Shown here piece after piece: positions 6,816 through 12,449 of a stretch of 12,449 nucleotides of DNA. The number at the start of each line of letters is the position of its first letter. Position 1 is the stretch's first letter. This stretch comes from Opitutales bacterium (lineage in GTDB: Bacteria; Verrucomicrobiota; Verrucomicrobiia; Opitutales; Intestinicryptomonadaceae): the NCBI GenBank assembly GCA_021641325.1, contig JAJXPD010000052.1, positions 1 to 12,449 on the forward strand. Direction: 5' to 3'. The notes below the pieces were generated by a model. That model was not told the origin of the DNA, did no database searches, and saw only the letters and a list, made by a program, of their open reading frames with translations. Made by a program: the position numbers and the translations under genes.

Positions 6816-7724
6816 ATGAAAACGTATTTCGAGTTTATTAAAAATGTGCGCCAAAACGTCGAGTCCGCAAAGCTCGTCAAGACGGGCAAATCCGCGGCGT
6901 TCGGCGGAAAACGCCTCTCCGACTTTGTAAAGACCGACTTGGACGAGCGCAAACGCCTTGCCGCAAAACTTTCGAAAATCGGCTTGAAACCGACCGTCCT
7001 CATCTTCGCCCCGCACCCCGACGACGAGTGCATGAACTCCCTGCCGCTTCGCTTCATGACCGAATGCGGCTTCGACGTAATCGACGCCGCTGTAACGCTC
7101 GGCTCGAACAGGGCGCGGCAGAAGCCGCGCAAGGCGGAGCTTGCCGACGCCTGCGACTTCCTCGGTTGGGGAATGTCGGTTTTCGGCTTCGAGCGCATTG
7201 CAAAAAAGACGCGTTCGGGCGAGCCTGAATACTGGGCGGAATGCGTCGGCAAAGTCGCCGCGCTAATCGAAAGGAAAAAGCCCGCGGTCGTCTTCGCGCC
7301 GCACCCGCGCGACTGGAACAAGTCGCACATCGGAACGTCGCTGCTTGTTTCCGACGCGCTGAAAACGCTGTCGTGGAGCGGCGTGTACATTCAGACCGAA
7401 CTCTGGCAGGCGATGGAGAATCCCAACCTGCTTTCGGAGGTTTCGCCCGAAATTTTGGCGGCGATGACGGGCGCGCTTTCGTGCCACACAAAAGAGGTCG
7501 AGCGCAACCCCTACCACCTGAACCTCGTCTCGTATTTTACCGACAACGTGCGCCGCGGCGCGGAAATCGTCGGAGGGCAGGGCGGCGACGCCCCCAAGTT
7601 CGCGTTCGGGCAAAACTACCGCGTGCTCGCGCGGCGCGGGGCGGCGTGGAGGCCCGCGTTTGTCTCGAAAATCCTCACGGCGGAAGAATCGGTCTCGACA
7701 CTTTTGGAGCAGCTATGGAAATAA
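6816..7724 (+). CDS. PIG-L/LmbE-family zinc deacetylase
   Basis: A 302-residue enzyme of the PIG-L (LmbE) family, whose members remove acetyl groups from N-acetylglucosamine-containing molecules. The catalytic motif PHPDDE (66-71) supplies His67 and Asp70 as zinc ligands and Asp69 as the general base. The second motif, PHPRDWNKSH (162-171), supplies His171 as the third ligand. About 57 residues precede the domain, longer than in minimal members. No signal peptide is visible, so it is probably cytosolic. Its last 10 bases overlap the start of nagB, which points to a shared substrate chain: deacetylation followed by deamination. Bacteroides NagB-like proteins fused to a PIG-L domain make the same link. 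The exact substrate (a GlcNAc sugar, its 6-phosphate or a glycoconjugate) cannot be read from sequence. The start is supported only by a weak GGAA. Confidence 0.88.
   Translation: MKTYFEFIKNVRQNVESAKLVKTGKSAAFGGKRLSDFVKTDLDERKRLAAKLSKIGLKPTVLIFAPHPDDECMNSLPLRFMTECGFDVIDAAVTLGSNRARQKPRKAELADACDFLGWGMSVFGFERIAKKTRSGEPEYWAECVGKVAALIERKKPAVVFAPHPRDWNKSHIGTSLLVSDALKTLSWSGVYIQTELWQAMENPNLLSEVSPEILAAMTGALSCHTKEVERNPYHLNLVSYFTDNVRRGAEIVGGQGGDAPKFAFGQNYRVLARRGAAWRPAFVSKILTAEESVSTLLEQLWK
7706..7709 (+). promoter_or_regulatory. Ribosome binding site of nagB
   Basis: GGAG, inside the end of the PIG-L gene, lies 5 bases before the ATG at 7715. It fixes this start over the long open frame further upstream. 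Confidence 0.6.
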
Positions 7725-8497
7725 ACATATACCCCGACAGGCTTGCGGCGGGAGACGCCGCCGCCGATTTCGTTGCAAACGCGGTCAAGAGGAACCCGCG
7801 CATCGTGCTCGGTCTGGCGACGGGCGAGACGCCGCTCGGACTCTACGCGAACCTCGTCAAAAAGTACGAAAGCGGCGAGCTTAGTTTTTCCAAGGCGGTT
7901 TCGTTCAACCTCGACGAATACGTGGGAATCGGGCGGGACGACAAAAACTCCTACGCCTACTACATGCGCTCTAATTTTTTCGACAAAATCGACATCGACC
8001 CCGCCGACACCCACATACCCGACGGCACTGCGGAAAACCCCGTCTTTGCGTGCGCCGCGTACGAAAGGGCGATTAAAAACGCGGGCGGAATAGAACTGCA
8101 AATTTTGGGAATCGGCGGCGACGGCCACATAGGCTTCAACGAGCCGTCGTCTTCGCTTGCGTCGCGCACGCGCATGAAGACGCTCACGCGCGAGACTGTG
8201 CGCGACAACGCGCGGTTTTTCGGCGGCAATCCCGACTCCGTTCCGAGGCATGTTTTGACGATGGGCGTAGGCACTATCATGGAGGCGGAGACAATCGTCA
8301 TGCTCGCGTTCGGAGAGTCTAAGGCGGAGGCGGTCGCCGCCATGGCGGAGGGCGCGATAACTTCGATGGTGCCCGCGTCGGTTTTGCAAATGCACCCCAA
8401 CACAAAGGTGTTTCTCGACGAAGCCGCGGCGTCGAAGCTGAAACTGCGCGACTACTACAAATGGGTTGCCGAGCGCAAGCCGTTTCCCGAAGCGTAA
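7715..8497 (+). CDS. nagB: Glucosamine-6-phosphate deaminase
   Basis: A 260-residue cytosolic enzyme that turns glucosamine 6-phosphate into fructose 6-phosphate and ammonia, feeding amino sugars into glycolysis. Family motifs run in order: GLATGETPLGLY (33-44, phosphate binding), SFNLDEYVGI (63-72), GIGGDGHIGFNEPSSS (132-147), then MGVGTIMEA (183-191) and an AEGAITSMVPASVLQMHP stretch. Catalytic residues align with the E. coli enzyme at a constant offset of five: Asp67, Asp136, His138 and Glu143. Length is near the usual 266. The frame is open far upstream, but the NagB N-terminus MEINIYPDRL and a GGAG ribosome site support 7715. The 10-base overlap with the PIG-L gene suggests translational coupling. 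No separate nagA-type deacetylase is seen beside it in this window. Confidence 0.95.
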   Translation: MEINIYPDRLAAGDAAADFVANAVKRNPRIVLGLATGETPLGLYANLVKKYESGELSFSKAVSFNLDEYVGIGRDDKNSYAYYMRSNFFDKIDIDPADTHIPDGTAENPVFACAAYERAIKNAGGIELQILGIGGDGHIGFNEPSSSLASRTRMKTLTRETVRDNARFFGGNPDSVPRHVLTMGVGTIMEAETIVMLAFGESKAEAVAAMAEGAITSMVPASVLQMHPNTKVFLDEAAASKLKLRDYYKWVAERKPFPEA

Positions 8498-8518
8498 ATT
8501 TCCCTCGATAGATAAATG

Positions 8519-8538
8519 CGGCGCGTCTCCCCGCGCCG
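8519..8538. terminator. GC-rich hairpin after nagB
   Basis: CGGCGCG (8519-8525) and CGCGCCG (8532-8538) form a perfect 7-base stem with a 6-base loop, 21 bases after the nagB stop. There is no T run, so it may be a weak or factor-assisted terminator or an mRNA 3' stabiliser. Confidence 0.4.
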
Positions 8539-8558
8539 ACTCATAGTATAATAGCAGG

Positions 8559-8592
8559 CAAGCCCCGCGATTTTTCCGAATCGCGGGGCTTG
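8559..8592. terminator. Perfect 14-base hairpin between convergent nagB and ftsZ
   Basis: CAAGCCCCGCGATT (8559-8572) pairs completely with AATCGCGGGGCTTG (8579-8592) over a TTTCCG loop. It lies between two convergent gene strings and could stop both. The T tract is poor on either side (TGTGTCTTTT on the plus strand). A perfect TATAAT (8547-8552) lies just before it on the plus strand. Confidence 0.65.
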
Positions 8593-8701
8593 TGTCTTTT
8601 GAAATTTCACGCTTCGGCGCAAAAATTTTCAAACGCCCGCGCACCGCGGGGAAGCCGAAAGCGGGGTTTGCCGCCGCGTTCGGTTCTGAATTTTTGCCGC
8701 G

Positions 8702-10084
8702 TTAGAGGACTATTTTTATGCCCTTGCGCATGTAGGTCGGCACGTCCAAGTCAACGCCGTTGCGGATATTCGGCGGCGTGTCCTGAAAGAATCCGCGCTG
8801 TTGCGAAAGCTCCATGAATTCGAATTCCGTCTGCGTCTTGGGAGATTCGGGGGCTTTTTTCTTTTTGCGCCCGAAGCCGAAAAACGACTTTCTGCCTTTC
8901 TCTTCGGGTTCGGCGGGCACGGGGGCGGGCGTGTTTGCCGCCGCGCTTGCAAGGGGCGCGGCAACTTCGACCTTTTCGTTCGATGTGATGGTATCGTCCT
9001 TTGCTTCTGGCATCGACACGTCGTCGGAAGCCCGTTCTTCCGCCGCCGCGCTTTGCGCTGGCGCGGGGGAGGCGGGTTGCTCGGCTTCGGGTTCCGCCGC
9101 CGTTTGGGCTTCGGGCTGCGCCTTTGCGGGCTGTTCTTCTTTCGCAACCGCCGCGGGCTTTGAGGCGGGCGAACACGGGCCCATTACGCAAACTTCGATG
9201 TTGTCCGAAAACGCGTCTTCCGCCGCCGCTCCGAACGCCATTCTTTCGGGTCTGCCGAATGCGTCGGAGACGCTTTCGAGAAGCATTTGCATTTTGTTCA
9301 TCTCGAAATTTTTTCCGCAGCGCAGGCTCAAAACGAGCGATTCGGGCTTCGCGCCGTCGGGCAGCATGGGCGATTTCGAAAGCTCGGCGACCGCCCGCGC
9401 CACAGCGTCTTCGCCGGCACCCGTGCCGTACGCCACAAACGCGCGGGCGTCCTCCCTTTTCGGAAATACTTTCGAAAGCGTCGGGAAGTCCACGTTCACA
9501 ATTCCCCTTGCCGAGAGCATTTTTACGAGAGAGGCCGCCGCCGAAACCACGTTTGCGTTTGCCGCCGCGAACGCCTCGGCAATCGGCGCGTTCAGCCGCG
9601 CAAGGATAAGGTCGTTGGGCAGCGCGAACGCCGCGCGGCAGTGCTTTGCCAAATAGTTTTGCGCCCTGAACGCAAGCGTCTGCCTTTGCGAGCCTTCGAC
9701 CGAGAGCGGCAGAACCGAAAACGCGAACACGGCGCAGTCGGGGGGTTGCGCGGCGATTTTCGAAATCATGGGGGCGACTACGCTTCCCGTGCCTCCGCCA
9801 AGCCCCGCCAGAAGCACGAGCAGCCTTGCGCCGTCGGCGAGCGTTTCAAGCTCTTTTGCGTGCGCGACCGCCGCCTCTTTTGCCGCCATTGTGTCGGCTC
9901 CCGAACCCTCGCCGTTTTCAATCAGCGCGATTTTGACGGAAGCCGCCGAGCCTTCCACCGCCGCCGCGTCGGTATCGACCGCCGCCGTTGCGACGCCCGC
10001 GGGGAGTTCGGGCGCGAGGTCGTTGAGTACGGCGATTCCCGCGCCGCCGACGCCCGCGATTTTTATTTGTGAAGTTGCAAGCAT
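8702..10084 (-). CDS. ftsZ: Cell-division GTPase FtsZ, divergent
   Basis: A 460-residue tubulin-like protein that should form the division ring. The start at 10084 (MLATSQIKIAGVGGAG) is one base past the ftsA stop; a longer in-frame start at 10183 would lie inside ftsA and add an Arg-rich tail. The globular domain covers about 1-302. It retains GGGTGS (96-101), LPND (155-158), the EAFAAAN helix start (170-176) and NVDF of T7 (197-200). It departs from FtsZ norms: the T1 loop GVGGAGIAV lacks the Asn and is one residue short; NTDA is DTDA (37-40); the glycine closing GGGTGTG is Val102; and the third T7 acidic residue (Asp212 in E. coli) is Thr202. An Ala/Pro/Glu-rich linker (about 303-440) with a KKKK patch (407-410) leads to a well conserved terminal peptide DLDVPTYMRK (445-454), the usual FtsA-binding site. 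Confidence 0.9.
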   Translation of the reverse strand: MLATSQIKIAGVGGAGIAVLNDLAPELPAGVATAAVDTDAAAVEGSAASVKIALIENGEGSGADTMAAKEAAVAHAKELETLADGARLLVLLAGLGGGTGSVVAPMISKIAAQPPDCAVFAFSVLPLSVEGSQRQTLAFRAQNYLAKHCRAAFALPNDLILARLNAPIAEAFAAANANVVSAAASLVKMLSARGIVNVDFPTLSKVFPKREDARAFVAYGTGAGEDAVARAVAELSKSPMLPDGAKPESLVLSLRCGKNFEMNKMQMLLESVSDAFGRPERMAFGAAAEDAFSDNIEVCVMGPCSPASKPAAVAKEEQPAKAQPEAQTAAEPEAEQPASPAPAQSAAAEERASDDVSMPEAKDDTITSNEKVEVAAPLASAAANTPAPVPAEPEEKGRKSFFGFGRKKKKAPESPKTQTEFEFMELSQQRGFFQDTPPNIRNGVDLDVPTYMRKGIKIVL

Positions 10085-10085
10085 G

Positions 10086-11276
10086 TCAGAAATTGAAAAG
10101 TGTTGAGAGCCAGCCCGTCTTTTTCCGCGCCGATTTTTCCTCCTCCATTCGGGCGTGTTCGAGGAGTCCGAGGGCGGTCGCAAATTCCTGATACCTCAGC
10201 GACGGCTGCAACGCGCCGCCGAATTTGCCTTTCGAGCACGGCACTTCGAGCACCGCCGAGGCAAGCTCGCAGATTCCCGCGAGGTTCGCCGTGCCGCCCG
10301 TGATGACGCATTCGTTGAGTTCGGCGTATTCGGGCATGTGCTCGGCGCATTCGTCGCGCATGAGCGTGAAAAGCTCTTCGAGGCGCGCGCGGATAATGCG
10401 GTTGATTGCGTCCATCGGGATTTTCTTGTCGCCGATTTGCCTGTTGCCGATGTTCCAGAACTGTTGCGATTTTTCGTCTTCGGTAATCGTCGCCTTTCCG
10501 CAGTGGATTTTAATGCGCTCCGAGTCTTTGCGGCTTAGGCGCAGGCCGAACGAGAGGTCGTTTGTGATGTGGTCGCCGCCGATTGGGATTACGCCCGCGA
10601 AGACGGGTTTGCCGTGCTTGAAGTAGGCGTAGTCGCTCGTGCCGCAGCCGATGTCTACCACGAGCACGCCGTTTTCCTTCTGCTTTGCGTCGCTTACGAC
10701 ATATCCCGACGCGATTCCCGAAAACACGAGGTATTCCACTTCAAGCCCGAAGCTCTGCACCACATGCAGGGCGTCGGTGATTTTCTCGCGGTCGCCGTGG
10801 AGCATCCAGTAAGACACTTCGATGTGCTCCGCCTTTTCTCCCACTGGGTCGGCGCAGTATTTGCCGTCGAGAAAGTAGCCGCTGCAAATGCGCTGAATGT
10901 AGGTTCTGCCGTCGGCGAGCGACTTCCCCCGCGCGTCGTCGATTGCCCGTTGCAGGTCTTCGCGGCGGACTATTCCGTCCGCGCCGGATACGTTCGCCGA
11001 ACCCGTATTCCTAAAACCCCTGATGTGCGTTCCGCTGATTCCCAGACACACCGACTTTATCGGCGTGTCGCCCGAATGCTCCGCCATGACGATTGCCGCC
11101 TGCGCCTGCGCCGCCGCCTTCACGACGTCGCAGATGTCCGCCTTTTTGACGCCCGCGGTCGTCGCCTGACCGCTTCCGACTATGTTGAGCATTTTGCCGT
11201 CGACTATTTCGCCGAGGAAAACCTGCATCTTTCCCGTTCCTATTTCAAGCGCGGCTATTGTCTTGCTTTTGCTCAT
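10086..11276 (-). CDS. ftsA: Cell-division protein FtsA (actin-like FtsZ membrane anchor)
   Basis: A 396-residue actin-fold ATPase that ties FtsZ to the membrane. Phosphate loop 1 is ALEIGTGKMQVF (9-20), loop 2 is VVDIGCGTSDYAYF (206-219) with IPIGGDHITNDL following (230-241), and the adenosine motif is VITGGTANLAG (324-334). The FtsA-specific 1C domain should occupy about 80-165. The C-terminus RKKTGWLSTLFNF (384-396) is an amphipathic membrane-targeting helix of the usual kind. Slightly shorter than E. coli FtsA. The start at 11276 overlaps the ftsQ stop as ATGA; the open frame extends upstream, but that part lies within ftsQ and is low-complexity Arg-rich. Its partner peptide is present at the end of FtsZ. 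No clear Shine-Dalgarno, so expression probably relies on coupling from ftsQ. Confidence 0.95.
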   Translation of the reverse strand: MSKSKTIAALEIGTGKMQVFLGEIVDGKMLNIVGSGQATTAGVKKADICDVVKAAAQAQAAIVMAEHSGDTPIKSVCLGISGTHIRGFRNTGSANVSGADGIVRREDLQRAIDDARGKSLADGRTYIQRICSGYFLDGKYCADPVGEKAEHIEVSYWMLHGDREKITDALHVVQSFGLEVEYLVFSGIASGYVVSDAKQKENGVLVVDIGCGTSDYAYFKHGKPVFAGVIPIGGDHITNDLSFGLRLSRKDSERIKIHCGKATITEDEKSQQFWNIGNRQIGDKKIPMDAINRIIRARLEELFTLMRDECAEHMPEYAELNECVITGGTANLAGICELASAVLEVPCSKGKFGGALQPSLRYQEFATALGLLEHARMEEEKSARKKTGWLSTLFNF

Positions 11277-12178
11277 TTCGATTTCGGTGTTTCGAATTTT
11301 ACGACCGACCACTCTTCGAGCGTGAGGTCTATTTTCTCGGCTTTGTTTGTCGGGTTTTCCCTCATGTATTTCATTATGTATTCCAGCCTGTCGAGTTGGC
11401 GGGGATATTCGGAGGGCTTGAAAACGTATTTCGCGCCGTCGGCGGCGGTTGCGGTTATGAGCGGTAGCGTGCGGCTGCCGAGCTGCGACACGTCGACCGA
11501 CACCCACGAGCCGTAGATTTCGGGGACGCGGGCTTTCGTGGCGTTCAAAAATTCTTCGAGCTTTTGCGCAAGCCCGTAGGGCGCGGGGGCGTTGCCCGCA
11601 AACTTGGTGGCTATCCCCGCTACCGTTTTCAGCGATTTTATCTTATCGTCCGAAATGCACACGGGCGAGAAGAACGCGCCGTCGGAGTCCATCAAAAACA
11701 CGCGCGTCTGGAAGTCCACCTTTCGCGAGACTTTCGCAATCGGCGCGCGCTCCGAAATCGTGATGCGCAGAACGTCGGGGTAGAGCCTTTCGACTTTCGA
11801 GCTTTTGATTTGCGACATCGCGTCGAGCGACTGCTTTATCGCGAAAATATTGACGTCCGCAAGCTTCGTGCCGCGCCTGATTTTCAGGTAGCCGTTGAGC
11901 CACGCGCCCGTTATCGCGCCGTCGGTCTTGAATTCGAGGCGGCTTATCGGCTTGCTTTCGCCGCCGAAGAAGTCGTCGAAATACGAGTTTCTGTAAAGCT
12001 CGATTCCGCCCCAGACTATCCCGACGAGCGCGGCTACGGCGCAAACGCGCTTTGTCCAGACCCAGACGCGGCGGCCGAGCGCGCGCCACGAAATCGGCTT
12101 GCGGCGCGAGCTTTTCTTCGACATTCCGCTTTTGAGGGACGTCCAGTCGGCGGAGTCTGTTGTGCGTTTTTTCGGCAT
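11273..12178 (-). CDS. ftsQ: Cell-division protein FtsQ
   Basis: A 301-residue bitopic divisome protein that in other bacteria links the FtsB/FtsL complex to early division proteins. A basic cytoplasmic tail (1-45) precedes one membrane helix (about 46-62). The periplasmic POTRA domain follows (about 77-150): the LEFKTDGAITGAWLNGYL strand, DVNIFAIKQSLDAM helix, then VERLYPDVLRITISERAPIA, the typical FtsQ pattern ending in a PDxLxIxxxExxPIA-like strand. The FtsQ beta domain follows (about 155-290). The start at 12178 overlaps the ddl stop as TAATG. A long upstream extension of the frame lies inside ddl and is rejected. Sequence is poorly conserved outside the POTRA domain, as is usual for FtsQ, so the call relies on topology and on its place between ddl and ftsA. 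Confidence 0.92.
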   Translation of the reverse strand: MPKKRTTDSADWTSLKSGMSKKSSRRKPISWRALGRRVWVWTKRVCAVAALVGIVWGGIELYRNSYFDDFFGGESKPISRLEFKTDGAITGAWLNGYLKIRRGTKLADVNIFAIKQSLDAMSQIKSSKVERLYPDVLRITISERAPIAKVSRKVDFQTRVFLMDSDGAFFSPVCISDDKIKSLKTVAGIATKFAGNAPAPYGLAQKLEEFLNATKARVPEIYGSWVSVDVSQLGSRTLPLITATAADGAKYVFKPSEYPRQLDRLEYIMKYMRENPTNKAEKIDLTLEEWSVVKFETPKSK

Positions 12179-12449
12179 TATTTGCGGAGTCTCGAAACAG
12201 CCCCCTCGGCGAGTTTTTCGCAGAGCGATTTGAAGTCGTAGCCGACGCAGCTTGCGCTTTTGGGCAGGAGGCTTGTGGGGGTCATTCCGGGGAGCGTGTT
12301 GATTTCCAGAATAACGAAGTCTGACTCGTCGTTGCCGATGAAGTCCACCCTCGCGAAGTCGCGGCAGCCGCACGCGGCGAAAGCCCTTTCTGCGGCGTCG
12401 CGCATGGCGGAAGCGAAAGCGTCGGAGATTTTTGCGGGGAAGTCGTAGC
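12178..12449 (-). CDS. ddl: D-alanine--D-alanine ligase, C-terminal 90 residues (5' end outside window)
   Basis: Only the last part of this ATP-grasp ligase is in the window. It joins two D-alanines for the peptidoglycan peptide. Visible motifs are YDFPAKIS (equivalent of the family YDYxAKY stretch), FARVDFIGND, and LEINTLPGMTPTSLLPKSA, which carries the metal-binding glutamate and asparagine of the ATP site and the substrate-binding serine region. The end KSLCEKLAEGAVSRLRK matches the usual short C-terminal helix. The stop TAA overlaps the ftsQ ATG by one base. A Ddl next to ftsQ is the common dcw-cluster order, which supports the DdlB role. The N-terminal half, including the rest of the ATP site, cannot be assessed. 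Confidence 0.93.
   Translation of the reverse strand, partial: YDFPAKISDAFASAMRDAAERAFAACGCRDFARVDFIGNDESDFVILEINTLPGMTPTSLLPKSASCVGYDFKSLCEKLAEGAVSRLRK

Noticed and set aside
6497..7390. 297-codon minus-strand open frame across the gap and into the PIG-L gene
   Set aside because: Antisense to the PIG-L catalytic motifs, with no start support and no conserved motif.
10085..10183. Upstream in-frame start for ftsZ
   Set aside because: It would add 33 Arg/Ser-rich residues encoded within ftsA; the FtsZ domain begins normally at 10084, one base after the ftsA stop.
12179..12373. Upstream in-frame start for ftsQ
   Set aside because: The extension lies inside ddl and is an Arg-rich shadow; the TAATG junction at 12178 is the typical dcw arrangement.

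Overview
This window looks like chromosomal core sequence from a GC-rich, Gram-negative bacterium of the PVC group, most likely Verrucomicrobiota (Opitutales-like). That placement is an inference. It rests on a ddl-ftsQ-ftsA-ftsZ cell-division string ending in an unusual FtsZ, a lepA-lepB pair whose signal peptidase has a long N-terminal region and a large insertion, an outer-membrane barrel protein, and few clear Shine-Dalgarno sites. I see no tRNA, rRNA, insertion sequence, prophage or CRISPR array.

Layout, left to right. (1) Positions 1-2716, minus strand: lepA (elongation factor 4) followed 39 bases later by lepB (signal peptidase I, running off the left edge). (2) Positions 2859-4129, plus strand: a Mn-type superoxide dismutase that appears to start with a signal peptide, overlapping by an ATGA junction an HdeD/DUF308-like six-helix membrane protein, then a rho-independent terminator. 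(3) Positions 4361-5515, minus strand: a YqhD-type iron/zinc-family alcohol dehydrogenase (NADPH aldehyde reductase) with its own terminator. (4) Positions 5656-6441, plus strand: a single-gene outer-membrane beta-barrel protein with signal peptide and a strong terminator. (5) Positions 6816-8497, plus strand: a PIG-L/LmbE zinc deacetylase overlapping nagB by 10 bases, a probable amino-sugar catabolic pair. (6) Positions 8702-12449, minus strand: ddl (5' end cut by the right edge), ftsQ, ftsA and ftsZ, with every junction overlapping or one base apart.

The genes fall into functional sets. ddl, ftsQ, ftsA and ftsZ supply the peptidoglycan precursor and divisome. lepA and lepB serve translation and export. 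The dismutase, HdeD-like protein and YqhD-like reductase form a plausible stress neighbourhood (oxygen radicals, membrane stress, reactive aldehydes). The PIG-L and NagB pair suggests deacetylation followed by deamination of an amino sugar.

Most worth a second look: the FtsZ keeps the C-terminal FtsA-binding peptide but has several changes in the nucleotide-binding loops and lacks the third acidic residue of the T7 catalytic loop; the apparently exported superoxide dismutase; the translationally coupled PIG-L/NagB pair with an inverted repeat abutting the first start codon; and the roughly 125-residue insertion in the signal peptidase. I did not find a clear candidate for a wholly new multi-gene system.
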